From an uncultured Pelagibacteraceae bacterium (GTDB taxonomy: Bacteria > Pseudomonadota > Alphaproteobacteria > Pelagibacterales > Pelagibacteraceae): DNA of 64,000 nucleotides. Shown one piece after another: positions 17,886 through 25,620 of the stretch. Made by a program: the position numbers and the translations under genes. The stretch spans positions 89,150-153,149 of the forward strand of contig CACHKE010000001.1 of NCBI GenBank assembly GCA_902580335.1, given 5' to 3'. The notes beneath the pieces are model-generated. The model was not told where the DNA came from. It made no database searches and saw only the letters and a program-made list of their open reading frames with translations. Within the stretch, counting starts at the first letter, position 1. Each line of letters opens with the position of its first letter.

Positions 17886-17908
17886 GTTAGCCCCATTAGG
17901 CGACCAAC
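17886..17908 (-). promoter_or_regulatory. Stem-loop at the 5' end of the hsp20 leader
   Basis: In the minus-strand transcript GUUGGUC pairs with GGCUAAC (two G-U pairs), followed by a bulged G, two C-G pairs and a UAAU loop. It sits directly downstream of the predicted promoter, so it would be at the extreme 5' end of the hsp20 mRNA. It does not include the ribosome site, so a ROSE- or fourU-type thermometer is not supported. A 5' stabiliser is possible. Confidence 0.4.
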
Positions 17909-17914
17909 ATTATT

Positions 17915-17943
17915 TATATGGGAATTATTTGTTTTTTTTCAAG
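17915..17943 (-). promoter_or_regulatory. Sigma-32 (RpoH)-type promoter of hsp20
   Basis: On the minus strand, CTTGAAA (17937-17943) and CCCATATA (17915-17922) are separated by 14 bp. This agrees with the alphaproteobacterial heat-shock promoter pattern CTTG-N17-CYTATNT at all but one position. Transcription would start near 17908, giving a leader of about 55 nt. The same -35 and exactly the same spacing occur upstream of groES in this window. Confidence 0.75.
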
Positions 17944-17952
17944 ATATCAAAT

Positions 17953-20028
17953 TTAAATTTTTTCAGAGATCTTTAAAATAAATGCGTAGTCAAAAGCTAT
18001 TTCTTCAATGGCACCATCTCTACCTGATTTACCTCCGTGGCCTGCGTTCATTTCAGTTTTTAACAAAAGCAAATTATTATCAGTTTTTAAATCTCTAAGT
18101 TTGGCTGTAAATTTTGCTGGTTCATCGAATAGCACTCTATTATCACTTAAGCTTGTGGTAATTAACATGTGAGGGTAATCCATTTTTTTAATATTATTAT
18201 ATGGAGCATAAGAATAAATATAATCAAAATGGTCTTTCTTATCTTTTGCATTTCCGAATTCATCAAATTCTCCAACAGTAAGGGGCAAAGAATGATCCAA
18301 GTTAGTTGTTAATGAGTCAACAAACGGTACTGCCATAACAATTCCAAGAAATAATTCTGGGGATTGATTGACTACTGCTCCCATTAACAAACCACCAGCT
18401 GATCCACCCATACCAATAATTTTTCCTTTCGATGAATATCCTTTTTCAATCAAAAACTTTGCTACGTGTATATAATCTTCAAATGTATTTTTTTTATTTA
18501 GAAGCTTTCCTTCTTTCCACCATTTCATTCCTTTTTCCATTCCCCCTCTAATATGTGCAGTTACCCAAATAATATCTCTGTCAATTAAACTCAATCTAGT
18601 TGAGGAAAAATCTGGAGTCATTGAACTTCCGTATGACCCATAGCCATATAAAAGTAAATTTGCTGAACCATTAATTTTTGTTTTTTTGTGTCTGGTAATT
18701 GTAAGTGGAACTAATCTTCCATCATGAGAAGGGCACTCTAGTCTTTCGACTATATAATCATCTGGATTATGACCAGATGGGATTTCTTGTTCTTTTACTA
18801 ATTTTTTTTCTTTTGTTTTTAAATTGTATAAATAAGTTTTACCTGGTGTTTTTGGGGACGAGTATGACAAGTAAACTAAGTCAGTATCTTTATTTCTTTG
18901 TATTAATGAAACACTAGGCACAATCACAGATTCGTTAGTAAATTTTAATTCTTCCTCGATTCCTGTTTGTTTATTTCTTACAAATAATTTTCCTAATGCA
19001 TTTGATTTTTCTCCTCTGATAATCCAATCGTTTAAAAATATTAATCCTCCAATTAAAACCTCCTCTTTGGCAGCTATATAAATTTCCCACTTTTGATTTG
19101 ATAAATCATCACATCTTTCGATTTTGAAATCCTCAGCATCATCATTAGTATGACAATAAAAATATCCACCCCAAGAATTGACTGAATAAATTACACCTTT
19201 TTTTCTTTTTTTAATTAATTTTGGTTTTGGTTTTTTTTCCGTTACTTCAAAGTAGTATTGTTCGGAAGTATTATGATCTGATGTTGTTATAAAAAAATAT
19301 TTTTCGTCTGAACTCAAACTTATGCCCACAGTAAATGCTTCACTTTTCTCTTCAAAAACAAGCTCATCATCTTTGACTGATGATCCAATTTTGTGTCTAA
19401 ATATTTTTCTTGGTCTATGAAATTCATCAAGCTTTGAGTAAAAAAAATATTGGTCGTCCAAACTAAAAGTAATACTTCCACTTGTTTCTTCTATTTTTTC
19501 GGTGACTAATTTTTCTGAAGCAATATTTCTTATGTAAATTGTATAATATTCTGATCCTTTTAAGTCTAAAGAATAACCTAAAAGTTTGTCATTATAACTT
19601 ACCTCTAAATCACCCACCCCGAAATATTCAGTTTTTAATTTTTCTTTTTCTACATCACCATTCCAAAATTCTTCAACTGCACTACTTCCAATCTTCTTTC
19701 TAAGTTTTATTGAATAATTTCCTACTGCAGTTGTTTTAGTCCAATATTCATATTCTTTGTCTTTAAATTTTAATGATTCATCATCTAACTTTATTCTACC
19801 TTTAATTTCATCAAATAAGATTTTCTGACATTTTTTTGTGTCTTTTAAATTATGCTCTGTAAAATTGTTTTCTTCTTCAAGATATTTCCTTACATCTGGA
19901 AGTAGCTTGGAACTATCTTTTAAAACCTCGAGAATATTATCCTGATGGATCCAACTATAATTATCTTCCCACGTGGTATTGTGACAAGATTTAAGCTCTG
20001 GTTTTTTTTTAAGTTGTGGTATTTTCAT
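17953..20028 (-). CDS. ptrB: Prolyl oligopeptidase family serine peptidase (oligopeptidase B-like)
   Basis: This 691-aa S9A peptidase has an N-terminal beta-propeller (about residues 60-400) gating a C-terminal alpha/beta-hydrolase. The nucleophile is Ser543 in GGSAGG. The likely charge-relay residues are Asp629 (SLSDNRV) and His664 (AGHGGKSG). LLYGYGSYGSSMTPDFS and HIRGGMEKGMKWWKEGK are conserved S9A blocks. It lacks a signal peptide, so it is probably cytosolic and trims short peptides. Oligopeptidase B prefers Lys/Arg, but the specificity here is inferred. Its start is only 14 bp from the divergent DnaJ-domain gene. Confidence 0.93.
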   Translation of the reverse strand: MKIPQLKKKPELKSCHNTTWEDNYSWIHQDNILEVLKDSSKLLPDVRKYLEEENNFTEHNLKDTKKCQKILFDEIKGRIKLDDESLKFKDKEYEYWTKTTAVGNYSIKLRKKIGSSAVEEFWNGDVEKEKLKTEYFGVGDLEVSYNDKLLGYSLDLKGSEYYTIYIRNIASEKLVTEKIEETSGSITFSLDDQYFFYSKLDEFHRPRKIFRHKIGSSVKDDELVFEEKSEAFTVGISLSSDEKYFFITTSDHNTSEQYYFEVTEKKPKPKLIKKRKKGVIYSVNSWGGYFYCHTNDDAEDFKIERCDDLSNQKWEIYIAAKEEVLIGGLIFLNDWIIRGEKSNALGKLFVRNKQTGIEEELKFTNESVIVPSVSLIQRNKDTDLVYLSYSSPKTPGKTYLYNLKTKEKKLVKEQEIPSGHNPDDYIVERLECPSHDGRLVPLTITRHKKTKINGSANLLLYGYGSYGSSMTPDFSSTRLSLIDRDIIWVTAHIRGGMEKGMKWWKEGKLLNKKNTFEDYIHVAKFLIEKGYSSKGKIIGMGGSAGGLLMGAVVNQSPELFLGIVMAVPFVDSLTTNLDHSLPLTVGEFDEFGNAKDKKDHFDYIYSYAPYNNIKKMDYPHMLITTSLSDNRVLFDEPAKFTAKLRDLKTDNNLLLLKTEMNAGHGGKSGRDGAIEEIAFDYAFILKISEKI

Positions 20029-20042
20029 CAGATCAAAAATAT

Positions 20043-20546
20043 ATGAATATAATAATTTATACAGTGGTTATATTAACCATTTTTTATTTTCTATTACGTT
20101 TAATAACCAACATTTCATCTAGGAAAATTTCAAAAGGCCTAAGATTTTTTATTATATTGGGATTATTTGCTTTAGCAGTATTGTTTGCTATTGGCGGAAA
20201 ATTTTTATTAACCCTACCTCTTACTTTGGCAAGTTTAGCTTTATTAAAATTAAAAGGTTTATCTATTTTTCAATTAATTTCTCTTTTTAGACTTATTCAG
20301 ACATTAAGAAGATCTGGTCGCTTTTCTTTTAACCAAGCAGGTACCAATAACGTATCGTCTATATCAGTTTCAGAGGCATATAAGATTTTAAATTTAGATA
20401 TGAATAAAAAAGTGACCAAAGAAGATGTTAATAAAGCATATATAAAAATCCAAAAAAAGATTCATCCTGATATATCTCCTGAAACTTCAAGATTATCTTC
20501 AATTGTGAATGAGGCTAAAGATATTGTGCTAAACGATATTTCTTAA
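20043..20546 (+). CDS. Membrane-anchored DnaJ-domain protein
   Basis: The 167-aa protein has an N-terminal helix (about residues 3-20) and a second hydrophobic pair (about 34-73). A basic stretch follows, then a C-terminal truncated J-domain: SVSEAYKILNLDMNKKVTKEDVNKAYIKIQKKIHPDIS with the HPD tripeptide. This is the architecture of TIM14/DjlA-like J-proteins that recruit Hsp70 to the membrane. I choose ATG 20043. A GTG at 20016 would overlap the divergent peptidase start. The 3' end overlaps the heptosyltransferase by 4 bp. Confidence 0.82.
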   Translation: MNIIIYTVVILTIFYFLLRLITNISSRKISKGLRFFIILGLFALAVLFAIGGKFLLTLPLTLASLALLKLKGLSIFQLISLFRLIQTLRRSGRFSFNQAGTNNVSSISVSEAYKILNLDMNKKVTKEDVNKAYIKIQKKIHPDISPETSRLSSIVNEAKDIVLNDIS

Positions 20547-21505
20547 GCAATAATCTCTAAAAATCTCTCAAAAATTTTTTGTGGATTAATTTTATCTTTA
20601 CCCAAAGTATTATGCGTGACTGTGCTTTCTCCCTCTGGAATTATTGGGAACATTCTTGAGCTATAATTTCCATAAATTAAGGGAGTATCAGCCATTAAAG
20701 TAATTGTTTTAATACCTAAAGCTGAGGATAAATGACTAAAGCTCGAATCATTACAAATGGATACATTACAATTCTTAATTAATGGTAAAATTTCACTGAT
20801 AGTAAAATTATCTAAACGAGTACAAAAATTTTTAAATTTAGACTGTAAAATTTCGTTTAATACTTCCTGTTCTTCAGTTGCCTTACCTGTTGCAAGAAAA
20901 AATCTGCAATCTTTTATATTTGATATTTTATCAATTACACTTAAGAAAGTTTTCGCAGGAATTCTTTTTGTAGGTCCAGAACCGCCTATGCCCAAGAGAA
21001 TATTTGTAGTATTTTTGTCTATCTGAAATTTTTGTGCTGCTTTAGAAATTGAATCATTATCAATTTGTACTTCAGGATCTTCATTAATGTCTAAATTTAA
21101 ATTTTCTTTTAAAAATTTTTTAGGAGCCTCAATTATATGTTGTTTGTTTTTTGCGAACAATGGATATTGGTAAATTTGTGGAATACCAGATATCTTAGCA
21201 ACTAAGTTAAATCTCAGAGATGAATTAAAAATAAAAATTTTATCAAATTTATATTTTTTTAAATCGTTTGCTAATTTAAAAATACCAAAAAAACCACCAT
21301 GTCTATTATTTGTTTTATTATCTCTTTCTAGAGTAAGAATTTTATCAATATATTTTGTCTGGTGTAAATATTGATTGGCTTTAGAGTTTTCTTTTACCAA
21401 TATACTAATTGGTGAATTAAATTTTTTGAACAAAGCCTTCATAAATGGTAAGAAAATTACGGTATCTCCAATACCCATTCTGCTCTGAACTGCTAATATT
21501 TTCAT
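20543..21505 (-). CDS. Glycosyltransferase family 9 (heptosyltransferase-like)
   Basis: This is a 320-aa GT-B protein. The N-terminus ILAVQSRMGIGDTVIFLPFMKALFKKF is the GT9 'GDxxxxtP' pattern. The C-terminal nucleotide-sugar site is ILLGIGGSGPTKRIPAKTF and NVSICNDSSFSHLSSALGIKTITLM, where the last segment matches the family's 'nDsG..HlAaAlg' block. GT9 enzymes add heptose to the LPS inner core, so this fits with the Kdo-lipid A genes elsewhere in the window. The exact sugar is not established. Confidence 0.87.
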   Translation of the reverse strand: MKILAVQSRMGIGDTVIFLPFMKALFKKFNSPISILVKENSKANQYLHQTKYIDKILTLERDNKTNNRHGGFFGIFKLANDLKKYKFDKIFIFNSSLRFNLVAKISGIPQIYQYPLFAKNKQHIIEAPKKFLKENLNLDINEDPEVQIDNDSISKAAQKFQIDKNTTNILLGIGGSGPTKRIPAKTFLSVIDKISNIKDCRFFLATGKATEEQEVLNEILQSKFKNFCTRLDNFTISEILPLIKNCNVSICNDSSFSHLSSALGIKTITLMADTPLIYGNYSSRMFPIIPEGESTVTHNTLGKDKINPQKIFERFLEIIA

Positions 21506-21553
21506 ATAGTATTTATAAACTTTACTGAGTATATTTTTATATAAATTTTTATT

Positions 21554-22438
21554 ATGACAAAAATAAGTGGAATTTTTGCTGCTTCAATGTCAGTGCTTAA
21601 CAATGATTTAAGCCTGAATGTTGAAAAAACAATAATGCATGCTGAGAAGCTTGTCGATCAAGGTTGTCATGGCACTGTAATATTTGGCAGCACAGGTCAA
21701 TCTCAATTAATACCTATTTCAGAAAAAATTGACTTACTTAACAATCTCTCAAAAAGCAAATATCAAGATAAACATATAATTGGCACAGGTCTTAACTCTT
21801 TAGGTGAAACAATAAATTTTATGAGGATAGCAATTTCATTGAAACTAAATAAATTTTTAATTATGCCTCCTGCTTATTATAGTTATGGTGATACAGAGGT
21901 TTTGGATTTTTATTCTAGAATAATTAATTCAGTGCCAGATTGTAAAATTATTCTTTATAATTTTGAAAAACTTAGTGGTTATAAATTTAGTTTGAAGTGT
22001 GTAGAGACACTTGTAAATAAATTTCCAAAACAAATAGTTGGGGTAAAAGATAGCTCTTACAATTTATATGAAAATTTAAAACTTAAAAATTTTTCAATTT
22101 TACCTGGTTCAGAAATTAAATTGTTAAAAGGATTGGAATTAGGATGTTCTGGTATAATAACTGCAACATGCAACGTTACAGCAGAATTATCTAGGCAAGT
22201 TTATGATGATTTTTTTGCAGGAAAAAAACAATTATATAATGATAAGTTATGCGATGTGAGAAGCACTTTTGATAAATATAATCTAATTTCTGGTTTACAT
22301 ACTTTTTGTGCACAAAACGACAATGTGTACAAAAATATTTTACCACCACTAAGTCTCTTAAATAAAAATGATGAAGAGGAATTGATGAATAGATTAAAAG
22401 ATTTAAAATTTTATAACAAACCAACACTGGCAGCATAA
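21554..22438 (+). CDS. DapA/NanA superfamily class I aldolase, substrate unknown
   Basis: This is a 294-aa TIM-barrel aldolase. The pyruvate-binding loop is GSTGQSQLI where DapA has GTTGES. The proton-relay Tyr is in IILYNFEKLSGYKF and the Schiff-base Lys in VGVKDSSYN. The segment after the Tyr lacks the Arg that binds the carboxylate of diaminopimelate precursors in true DapA. I therefore read it as an aldolase or lyase for another 2-keto acid rather than lysine biosynthesis. It is followed after one base by cfa. Confidence 0.8.
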   Translation: MTKISGIFAASMSVLNNDLSLNVEKTIMHAEKLVDQGCHGTVIFGSTGQSQLIPISEKIDLLNNLSKSKYQDKHIIGTGLNSLGETINFMRIAISLKLNKFLIMPPAYYSYGDTEVLDFYSRIINSVPDCKIILYNFEKLSGYKFSLKCVETLVNKFPKQIVGVKDSSYNLYENLKLKNFSILPGSEIKLLKGLELGCSGIITATCNVTAELSRQVYDDFFAGKKQLYNDKLCDVRSTFDKYNLISGLHTFCAQNDNVYKNILPPLSLLNKNDEEELMNRLKDLKFYNKPTLAA

Positions 22439-22439
22439 A

Positions 22440-23627
22440 ATGCAATTAGCAAGATTTCTTAACAAAGTTTTTAAAAATGGTGGTTTTGTATTAACTGATG
22501 CTAATTCTAAAGACTATATTATTGGAGAACCAGACAATAACCCTATTAGAATAAAAATTTTAAATAAAAATCTTCATTATAAATTGTTATTTCATCCTGA
22601 TTTATATTTTGGCGAAGCATATACCAACGGTGAAATTGTAATTGAAAACGGCACACTTACAGATTTTTTAGATCTTGCCTTAATGAATTTTGGAAGGGGA
22701 GAATTAAACTTTTTCAGTTATTTAATTAATAAATTAAGGGGATCATATAGATATTTAACTAACTTTAATTTTATTAAAAAATCCAAAATGAATGTATCTC
22801 ACCATTATGATATCAAGGACGACTTGTATGACTTATTTTTAGATCCAAAAAGACAGTATTCTTGTGCATATTTTAAAAATGAGAATGACAGTTTGGAAAC
22901 AGCTCAAAATAATAAAATTCAACACATAATTAAAAAATTAAATATAAAACCCAATCAAAAAGTTTTAGATATTGGATGTGGCTGGGGTTCACTTGCCATC
23001 GATATAGCCAAAAGTGCTCAATGTGAAGTAACTGGTATTACTTTATCAAAGAACCAACTTAATTACTGTACCCAAAAAGCTAAAGAATTGAATTTAGAAA
23101 ACCAAGTTAAGTTCAAATTAATGGATTATAGAGAGTTAAATGAAAAATTTGACAGAATTGTAAGTGTTGGGATGTTCGAACATGTTGGAAGGAAATTTTA
23201 TAAAAAATTTTTCAAACAAATCGAAAAAATGTTGAAAGAAGACGGGGTTTCACTAATACACACTATTGGATCTGTAAATCCTCCAAGAGATCCTCATCCA
23301 TGGATTACGAAATATATTTTTCCTGGTGGTTATACTCCAAGTTTAAGTGAAGTAACCAACCCTATTGAAAAAGCTGGCTTAATAGTAACAGATATTGAGG
23401 TTTTAAGGCTTCATTACGCACACACGTTGAGACATTGGAAAGAAAATTGCTTAAAAAATAAAGATAAAATTATCCAAATGTTTGATGAAAAATTTTTTAG
23501 AATGTGGGAGTTTTATCTTGCTGGTTGTGAAATGGCATTCAAGTGGGGAGATCAAGTTGTATATCAATTTCAACTTACTAAAAATTATAGTTCAACACCT
23601 GTGACTAGAGACTATATTTATCAATAA
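22440..23627 (+). CDS. cfa: Cyclopropane-fatty-acyl-phospholipid synthase-like methyltransferase
   Basis: The 395-aa enzyme uses SAM to methylate unsaturated acyl chains in membrane phospholipids. The N-terminal lipid-binding part (about residues 1-110) is followed by VSHHYDIKDDLYDLFLD and QYSCAYF, the CFA signature. The SAM motif VLDIGCGWGSLAIDIA comes next, then RIVSVGMFEHVGRK with the bicarbonate-site-type Glu/His, and FPGGYTPSLSE. It is probably cytoplasmic and membrane-associated. Whether it makes cyclopropanes or branched methyl chains cannot be told. It is separated by one base from the aldolase gene. Confidence 0.92.
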   Translation: MQLARFLNKVFKNGGFVLTDANSKDYIIGEPDNNPIRIKILNKNLHYKLLFHPDLYFGEAYTNGEIVIENGTLTDFLDLALMNFGRGELNFFSYLINKLRGSYRYLTNFNFIKKSKMNVSHHYDIKDDLYDLFLDPKRQYSCAYFKNENDSLETAQNNKIQHIIKKLNIKPNQKVLDIGCGWGSLAIDIAKSAQCEVTGITLSKNQLNYCTQKAKELNLENQVKFKLMDYRELNEKFDRIVSVGMFEHVGRKFYKKFFKQIEKMLKEDGVSLIHTIGSVNPPRDPHPWITKYIFPGGYTPSLSEVTNPIEKAGLIVTDIEVLRLHYAHTLRHWKENCLKNKDKIIQMFDEKFFRMWEFYLAGCEMAFKWGDQVVYQFQLTKNYSSTPVTRDYIYQ

Positions 23628-23656
23628 ATTATTGATAGGGTCATTTCTTCTTAGAA

Positions 23657-24856
23657 ATGAAAAAAAAACAGAAAAAATCAAAAAAAAAGACAAAAACTAA
23701 AAAGAAAAATAAAGCTAAGAGAGCTAAAAGAAAAATAAATAAAATTAGAAAAAGCTCAAAAAAACAAAGAAAAAATAAATTAAATAAAAAAAAGAAAAAA
23801 AATAAGTATAAAAAACCAAAAAAAGTTAATTACCAACCAAAAATAAAAAAAAAACAGAAAGATAGCCTAGTCTTAAAACTAGTTAAATTTCAATTATCTC
23901 TCAAACCACAATTTAATTTCAAATTTAATTTTGGTTTGGAAAAAAGCATTCAGAGTTTTTTTGACAAGATTTCAGAGACAATTTCTAATTACAAGATGTT
24001 AAAAACCGATGAAAAAAGAAGAATAAAAATAGAAAAAATTGAAAGGGAGAGAAAAGAAAAAATTGAAGAAGCAGAGAAGAAAAAAGAAGAAGAAAATTTA
24101 AGATTAAAGCTGAGGGAGCAAACGCTAAGAGAAGAGGAAAGATTAGAAAAACAGAGAACGAAAGATATAAAATTATTCTTAAGAAAAGAACAAGCGCTTT
24201 TAAGAATCGAACAAGCAGAAAAGCAAAAACAATTTTTAAAACAATTAAGATTAGATAAACAAATTGAAAAATTCAGAATAAGAGAAGTTAAAGAATTAGA
24301 AAAACTTGAGAAAATTTCCCTAAAAGAAAAAAGAGAAGATTATTCTGGGCTACAAGAGAGAATCGACAAACTTAAAGAAAAATACAGATTACTAAGAGAT
24401 CAAAAAATCAAAGAAAGAGTTGAGGCGCTAGGTGTTAAACTTCAAGGTGACGAAGACAGAGAAACTTTATTAGAAAAAGAAAAAGAATATACATTAGCAA
24501 GACAAAAAGTTGAATTTGCACTTGAAAGTTTTTACAGAAGCGCAAGTAGTTTAGTATTTCAACTCAATAAAAGACATATTACACGAGATATGTCTATTTT
24601 TCGATGTATAGATAGACGATTTGAAACTGGAGAAGTTTTTATTAAATGGGACGAGTCATCAGATGATGAGTGGTTATTATTAATTTACATCAAAAATAAC
24701 TCTCCAGATGAAGGAATTGTCATTGAGGATAAAACAAACCCTGAAAAAAATCTTTCCCATGAGTTTAGAAATGTAGACATCTTTAAAGCTTCAGACACCA
24801 TGGTAGACTCTTTAACACAGCTCATTGCAAGGAAAAGAGCCAAAAATAATAATTAA
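23657..24856 (+). CDS. Lys-rich coiled-coil protein, unknown
   Basis: This 399-aa protein matches no family I recognise. Residues 1-68 are mostly Lys with some Arg, Ser, Thr and Asn (KKKQKKSKKKTKTKKK and similar), like a histone-H1-type tail. Residues 69-105 are amphipathic with alternating Lys/Phe (QFNFKFNFGLEKSIQSFFDKI). Residues 112-270 form a long charged coiled coil rich in Glu, Lys and Arg. Residues 275-399 look globular (FRCIDRRFETGEVFIKWDE, SDDEWLLLIYI, FRNVDIFKASDTMVDSLTQLI). There is no signal peptide. It could bind nucleic acid or membrane phosphate through the basic tail. Both ideas are inference. A two-helix membrane protein follows 30 bp downstream. Confidence 0.8.
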   Translation: MKKKQKKSKKKTKTKKKNKAKRAKRKINKIRKSSKKQRKNKLNKKKKKNKYKKPKKVNYQPKIKKKQKDSLVLKLVKFQLSLKPQFNFKFNFGLEKSIQSFFDKISETISNYKMLKTDEKRRIKIEKIERERKEKIEEAEKKKEEENLRLKLREQTLREEERLEKQRTKDIKLFLRKEQALLRIEQAEKQKQFLKQLRLDKQIEKFRIREVKELEKLEKISLKEKREDYSGLQERIDKLKEKYRLLRDQKIKERVEALGVKLQGDEDRETLLEKEKEYTLARQKVEFALESFYRSASSLVFQLNKRHITRDMSIFRCIDRRFETGEVFIKWDESSDDEWLLLIYIKNNSPDEGIVIEDKTNPEKNLSHEFRNVDIFKASDTMVDSLTQLIARKRAKNNN

Positions 24857-24886
24857 ACATTTATATTTAATTAGATATTATCTTAT

Positions 24887-25180
24887 ATGATTTTAGGATC
24901 TGTATTTTTAATAATTTTATATTTAGTTTTCAGATACATTATTGCGTGGATCACATATTATAATAATTTAGACCCAAGACTTGGTGAAAGTACGTGGCGA
25001 TTTACTTATGATTATCCAGTAGTTGGTGAGAGAGACATTTCTGATCTGGATGATAAGGATTTTGTTAGATTAAGAAGAAAAAAAAATAAAATTATATTAC
25101 TAATGTACTCAATAGTCTTAGTAATGTTTGTATCCTCCATGTCTTTATTAAGTAAATTTTTATTATTTTTCACAAGTTAG
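24887..25180 (+). CDS. Small two-helix membrane protein, unknown
   Basis: The 97-aa protein has hydrophobic helices at about residues 2-22 and 70-94. Between them is a roughly 45-residue soluble loop containing YYNNLDPRLGESTWRFTYDYPVVGERDISDLDDKDF and a basic run RLRRKKNK. With the positive-inside rule the loop would face the cytoplasm. I do not recognise the family. Position and spacing suggest co-transcription with the Lys-rich coiled-coil gene. The end overlaps the convergent DUF393 gene by 11 bp. Confidence 0.7.
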   Translation: MILGSVFLIILYLVFRYIIAWITYYNNLDPRLGESTWRFTYDYPVVGERDISDLDDKDFVRLRRKKNKIILLMYSIVLVMFVSSMSLLSKFLLFFTS

Positions 25181-25526
25181 ATTTTTTTAGTTGCTTTTTA
25201 TTTTTTAAGTAAAGAAAAAAGGCTACTATTTCATATACAACTGAAAATATATTAAAGATGATTGGTAATTTAAAAAATTTATAGAGAAATTTATATTTTG
25301 GCATTTTTTTCCATAATAATAAAAATGCCTCTGCACCTTCTAAAACTTTCTCACCATCTTTGATATGAAGCCTTCTTAAAAGTTGTTTACTGTCTTTAGA
25401 AGTTTCCTTTTCAGCCAACTCATTATCTGTAATATCAACCCAATCGATTTCATCTATTTTTTCTTTTTTATAAAGATCAATTTCGGCCTTACAAATTTTA
25501 CAAGAATTATTAAAATAAACTTTCAT
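25170..25526 (-). CDS. DCC-family (DUF393) thiol-disulfide oxidoreductase-like protein
   Basis: The 118-aa protein begins MKVYFNNSCKICKAEIDLYKK, with a CxxC pair at Cys9 and Cys12 in a thioredoxin-like first strand-helix. IDWVDITDNELAE and LHIKDGEKVLEGAEAFLLLWKKMP follow, matching the DCC/DUF393 pattern ('dg......G..A...l'). A hydrophobic C-terminal helix (about residues 90-108) may associate with the membrane. Family members are presumed redox proteins without a firmly established substrate. It is divergent from tldD across 94 bp. Confidence 0.85.
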   Translation of the reverse strand: MKVYFNNSCKICKAEIDLYKKEKIDEIDWVDITDNELAEKETSKDSKQLLRRLHIKDGEKVLEGAEAFLLLWKKMPKYKFLYKFFKLPIIFNIFSVVYEIVAFFLYLKNKKQLKKSNL

Positions 25527-25620
25527 AATAAGTGAATTTATTACTAATTTGTCTCAGATATGTACATGCGTAAAATACTCTAGTTGAAAATTTTATGAAA
25601 CAATCTATTTAATATCTCAT

